DNA of 64,000 nucleotides from Saprolegnia diclina VS20. Taxonomy: Eukaryota > Oomycota > Saprolegniomycetes > Saprolegniales > Saprolegniaceae. The position numbers and the translations under genes were made by a program. The notes beneath the pieces were generated by a model. That model saw only the letters and a program-made list of their open reading frames with translations. It was not told the DNA's origin and ran no database searches. Position 1 is the stretch's first letter. Each line of letters begins with the position of its first letter. Below are positions 60,772 to 64,000 of this stretch, in pieces. The stretch is from positions 149,543 through 213,542 of the forward strand of contig NW_008246070.1 of NCBI RefSeq assembly GCF_000281045.1, read 5' to 3'.

Positions 60772-61898
60772 TCGTCGTCGTTTCCACTGCACCGATAACT
60801 CAAATTCAAGCACGATGCTTTGAGGCAGTGCTTGCTAGCATATACGCTCAAGGCGTCGTCGACGGTCGCAGCGCTCGCCATGCAAACGCGCGCGGTTGGC
60901 ACAGCCGGAGCGGGCGGACGCTCTCGAGCGCAGCGCGCACGCGGGCTTTGGAGGCTCGGATGGTTTGCGTCGCTGGGATCTATCGCAACGTCAGCCAAAC
61001 GCCCGTCGTGGGTGCTGATCCGCGCGCTACATACCTCGGGCGACGCTGTTTTGAGTAGCCCGCACGCTAGCAACGCCACCGCAATGTCTTGCGGGAGTAT
61101 GGACGTCCGGTCGGTAAGGTATGCAATGGATACCACCCCCGACGTCGCCGCGAGTTCTCGCAGGACGCAATGCTTCCAGTATTCCACATACGCGGCCTGG
61201 CCAAGGGCTGAGAGGGGTCGCTCGGGCGTCCCAAGTTGGCCATCATGCGCCGAGATGGCGTACGAGATGGAGATTAGGAGCGAGCCGTACCCGTGCCGCT
61301 GGTATGGCGGGAGCACGACGATGCACGAGAGGTTGTAGCCCTCGGGTGACATCTTCTCCTTGGAAAAGTACCCGACGATGTGACTTCCATCGTCGTCGAC
61401 GCGGCAGAGCACGTAGAAGCGGAAGCGCGTGACGTCGTAGTAGAGCGTCTTTTGGTCCATGAAGAGCTTGGCGAGGAGGCAGAGGTTCTGCGCGTACGTC
61501 GTCTCGAGCTTCCCGTCCACGTCGTAGAGAGCAAGACGGTCGACCTTCTCGTAGTAGACGCGGGGCCCGGGTGGCTTCCTGAGCGCGCACTCGGTCCGCT
61601 TGTGGTGCTGCAAAAACCGCTTGGAGCTCGTGTACCCGAGGCAGCGTTCGCATAGGTAGAGCGTCCCATCCGGGTACGCGCTCGCGGGGTATGGACTCGG
61701 ATACCACGTGTCGATGACGAAGCGCCCGAGCTCGATGCGAGGGACTCGGCGCATGAGCGCTGCGCTCTCGAGGTCCATGCGCCGCAAGCAGTCGTCGTCG
61801 TCGCGGGTCTCGATGGATCGCTTGCGCTTCCTCGGGGGCATGGCCGCGTCGAGGGCGCGCTTCCCCGGGCAGGTCGTGATGGAGCGTCGCCGTAGCAT
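60756..61898 (-). CDS. MYST-family histone acetyltransferase
   Basis: A single exon encodes 380 residues from MLRRRSITTCPGKRALDAAM; the frame upstream has only a TTG. A basic N-terminus leads to the MYST start IELGRFVIDTWYPSPYPASA, the C2HC finger LYLCERCLGYTSSKRFLQHH with KRTEC (about 80-104), and ALYDVDGKLETTYAQNLCLL. FYVLCRVDDDGSHIVGYFSK, then NLSCIVVLPPYQRHGYGSLL hold the catalytic Cys and acetyl-CoA loop, and TPERPLSALGQAAYVEYWK the catalytic Glu. No chromo or PHD domain precedes it. The last 90 residues form a non-conserved tail. MYST enzymes acetylate histone H4/H3 tails in complexes such as NuA4; which subfamily this is cannot be settled. Confidence 0.93.
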   Translation of the reverse strand: MLRRRSITTCPGKRALDAAMPPRKRKRSIETRDDDDCLRRMDLESAALMRRVPRIELGRFVIDTWYPSPYPASAYPDGTLYLCERCLGYTSSKRFLQHHKRTECALRKPPGPRVYYEKVDRLALYDVDGKLETTYAQNLCLLAKLFMDQKTLYYDVTRFRFYVLCRVDDDGSHIVGYFSKEKMSPEGYNLSCIVVLPPYQRHGYGSLLISISYAISAHDGQLGTPERPLSALGQAAYVEYWKHCVLRELAATSGVVSIAYLTDRTSILPQDIAVALLACGLLKTASPEVCSARISTHDGRLADVAIDPSDANHPSLQSPRARCARERPPAPAVPTARVCMASAATVDDALSVYASKHCLKASCLNLSYRCSGNDDDQLPS

Positions 61899-62579
61899 CT
61901 TCGTCCTCTTCCTTCGTCTTCCTTGCGCTTCCTCCTTCCTCTTCCTCGCGCCGCTGCCCAAGATGAGCGCTTCCAACTCGAGCGCGCATTTTTAATCCGC
62001 CAACCCACATATTATTTTACATATCGTCGTATCCCATACATATACAAAGCCTGCATTATTCTTTTGTATTTAAATATAATAGAATGACCCCCCGAACGTG
62101 GCTGCGTGCTGGAACGTTCGTCGAGTATTATTTTAGTCGAGGATGCTCATTATTTTATTGTATATATTAAATTCCCCATTAGTACACTCTGTTATTGTAT
62201 TCACGACAGGCGTGGAAATAAAATATGAATTAAAATAGACCGCTAATCAGCCTGCTGCCTGTGATTGGTGGCATTCACTGAAGACCATCCGTGGGGCTGC
62301 CAGCGCATGGCACAGCTCAAGACCCCAGGACAGGCCCAGCGACGAGCGCCGGCCAAGGAGGACGCTTGCCCGTGTACCCGAGACCGTAGGTATTTGGCTG
62401 GCGCCAACGGTACAGTGCATCGATGCGGCTACTCGGCGGATGCCAAGGCGCGCTACAGTAGTGGTGGGCAGCGCAGAAGCGACGGTCGAAAAGACACTGA
62501 GCGTGGGACGTCATCATACAGTATCCAGCGCCACATACACGGCGGAGAAAGGGTCCATCGAGGATGATTAGTATCTGTA
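61899..62579. other. AT-rich intergenic region
   Basis: Positions 62010-62250 are markedly AT rich with many TTATTTTA-like words, unlike the rest of the window. The remainder to 62579 shows no supported gene. It lies between the 5' end of the MYST gene (-) and the 3' end of HCF101 (-). A GTGATTGGTGG box lies at about 62261. Confidence 0.5.
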
Positions 62580-63952
62580 CTAGACTTGCGCAAGCGTACG
62601 CAGGTGCTCGAACGTGTACAGCGACGACGAGTGGCCATCGCTCCACACAACAGCGAACGCGTAGTTGCCCTTGCGCTGGACGGCGGTGGGTCGAATGTCG
62701 TCCGGGATCGCTTCCGGGTCGAGGAGCTAAAGCGACCATCAGACAAGGCGTTGCATGCGGTGGGACGTACGGGCTTGCCAGTGAACTCTTCAATGCACGC
62801 TGCGCACCGACACCTACAGCGAGATGTAGCCTGCGCGTTCCTGAAAATACAACGTACTGCGCACGCAGCTCGACGGGCGGCAAGACGACCTCGTGGGCAC
62901 TCTCGCTCGTGTAGAAGCGGAGCACAATACCGCGCTTGGCGTCGTACAAGAGTTCGGGTGCGAGCTTGGCGAGGTGCTTGAGCTTCACGCACTCCTCCGC
63001 GACCTAGCGTCACGATTGAGTTCTCCTGTCAACCTTCGTAAAGCTCTACCGTGATCGCGAGCGACTCGAACGTTGCCGAGACCTCGGGCAACGCGTCGGT
63101 GAGCACGAGCGGCCTAGTAGAGAGTGAGAACACTCGGCTTTGTCGACATGAGGAGGACCGTCCAGCGTCAGCACTGTCGCTCGTGGACTCGGCCATCGGG
63201 AACTGAAACGTGTGCTGAATGTCAAACGACTGCTGCAGCTGCTTGAGGTGCCCGTGCCCTACGCGCCGCTGAGGACAGGATCGCCATCAAGGTGGATCTA
63301 CCGAACGGGTAGTGGCGGTGGCCGTGGGCGCAGTCAAAGTACGACATGTTCTCGACCACCGCGCTCGTCGGGATCTAAGTGCTGCATAAGACGCGGGCTA
63401 TGGAGCGCTGGCGTCGCACCTTGAGGTCCTCGAACATCGAAATGCCCTTCTCCACATCGACAAAGCTAAAGATTATCATCGAGCGATGGTCGAGTCGGCC
63501 GAGAATGGTACCTGAGCTTTTGCGGCGTCGTGACAATGACGGCCGTCGTGATGGCGGTTTGCTGCGCGAGGGACATGTGGATGTCGCCCGTGCCCGGCGG
63601 CATGTCGATGACCAAGTAGTCGAGTGCGCCCCACTCGGTGCCAAGGACGAGCTGGTCAATGACCTTGGACACCATCGCACCGCGCATGACGGCTGCACCT
63701 TTGCCTAATGATCTCGGCTGGATCACCTAGATGTTAAAGAGGAGGAGTACCGCCAGCGCCCGGCGCGGCCTTGCTATTGACAAACCCAAACGACATGCAC
63801 TCGACGCCATGGTATCGCACAGGCTCGACGAAGGATGGGTTGGTCTTGGACTTGCGAATCGCCCGGTCGTCCGGTGAGATCATGGTCGGCAAGCTCGGGC
63901 CGTACACGTCAGCGTCCAGGAGGCCCACACGCGCCCCGCGCTTCTGAAGCCT
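62580..63952 (-). CDS. HCF101: HCF101/Mrp-type Fe-S cluster carrier, C-terminal part (runs off the right edge)
   Basis: Several exons of a P-loop iron-sulfur carrier. The first visible exon starts LQKRGARVGLLDADVYGPSL, just after where Walker A would be, so the N-terminal DUF59 and P-loop lie beyond 64000. Next come RYHGVECMSFGFVNS, AAVMRGAMVSKVIDQL and YLVIDMPPGTGDIHMSLAQQ (Walker B), then TTAVIVTTPQK and AVVENMSYFDCAHGHRHYPF. The final exons encode a DUF971 domain: YDAKRGIVLRFYTSESAHEV with VLPPVELRAQY, then PDDIRPTAVQRKGNYAFAVV and WSDGHSSSLYTFEHL. DUF971 at the C-terminus distinguishes HCF101 from plain Mrp/NBP35. HCF101 hands 4Fe-4S clusters to target proteins. A plastid role is excluded in an oomycete; mitochondria or cytosol are likely. 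Confidence 0.88.
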
Positions 63953-64000
63953 ACACCACCTTAGCGACCAACACGTGTAATGAATGTTGCGTACGCAAAG

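Noticed and set aside
1-64000. CRISPR arrays, bacterial operons, prophage or defence islands
   Set aside because: The window is intron-containing eukaryotic DNA. No regularly spaced repeats or phage genes were seen.

Overview
The window is eukaryotic nuclear DNA that I read as an oomycete, most likely a saprolegnian water mould (inference). It is gene dense (about 33 protein genes in 64 kb) and moderately GC rich. Its introns are very short, mostly 40-60 nt, with GT donors and almost always TAG acceptors. Gene spacing is tight and often convergent or divergent. Several proteins fit a flagellated, mitochondriate, non-photosynthetic heterotroph: a kinesin, MOZART1, a CCDC112-like protein, HslU and HCF101. 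Exon joins were made by hand from reading frame and family conservation. I see no bacterial-style operon, CRISPR array, rRNA, tRNA or intact transposon.

Layout. 0-9.7 kb: the 5' part of a dihydroxyacetone kinase (-), an Mrr-like/RRG7-like nuclease-fold protein (+), a large unknown membrane protein (-), the proteasome chaperone PSMD9/Nas2 (-), a kinesin (+) and a STIMATE/TMEM110-like ER membrane protein (-). 9.8-14.3 kb: copy 1 of a BAG plus alpha-crystallin chaperone gene with a heat-shock promoter (+), a YheT/ABHD-type hydrolase (-) and a D-cysteine desulfhydrase/ACC-deaminase-like PLP enzyme (-). 14.4-24.9 kb: an LRR protein (+), a two-SANT NCoR-like co-repressor (+), a Prx6-type peroxiredoxin lacking its peroxidatic Cys (-), a small membrane protein (-) and an intronless dTDP-glucose 4,6-dehydratase (+).

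24.9-35.5 kb: a multi-pass membrane protein (-), a CBS-domain protein with an N-myristoylation signature (+), a second LRR-like protein (-), mitochondrial HslU (-), MOZART1 (+), a second YheT-type hydrolase (-) and copy 2 of the BAG-ACD gene (+). 35.5-44.2 kb: RAD50 (-) and a large multi-exon coiled-coil protein (+). 44.6-51.1 kb: a tandem triplet of MATE transporters (+). 51.2-64 kb: a CCDC112-like protein (+), an FHA-WDR70 fusion (+), a DEK-C/double-SWIB protein (-), a purple acid phosphatase-like enzyme (+), a MYB-related protein (+), a small unknown protein (+), a MYST acetyltransferase (-) and the 3' part of HCF101 (-), which runs off the right edge.

The genes are mostly independent housekeeping units. 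The clearest shared logic is the duplicated stress module: two almost identical BAG-ACD genes carried with their own CCAAT/heat-shock-element promoter, each next to a diverged ABHD hydrolase. Other notable points are the FHA-WDR70 fusion, the catalytically dead-looking peroxiredoxin, and short motifs shared between promoters.
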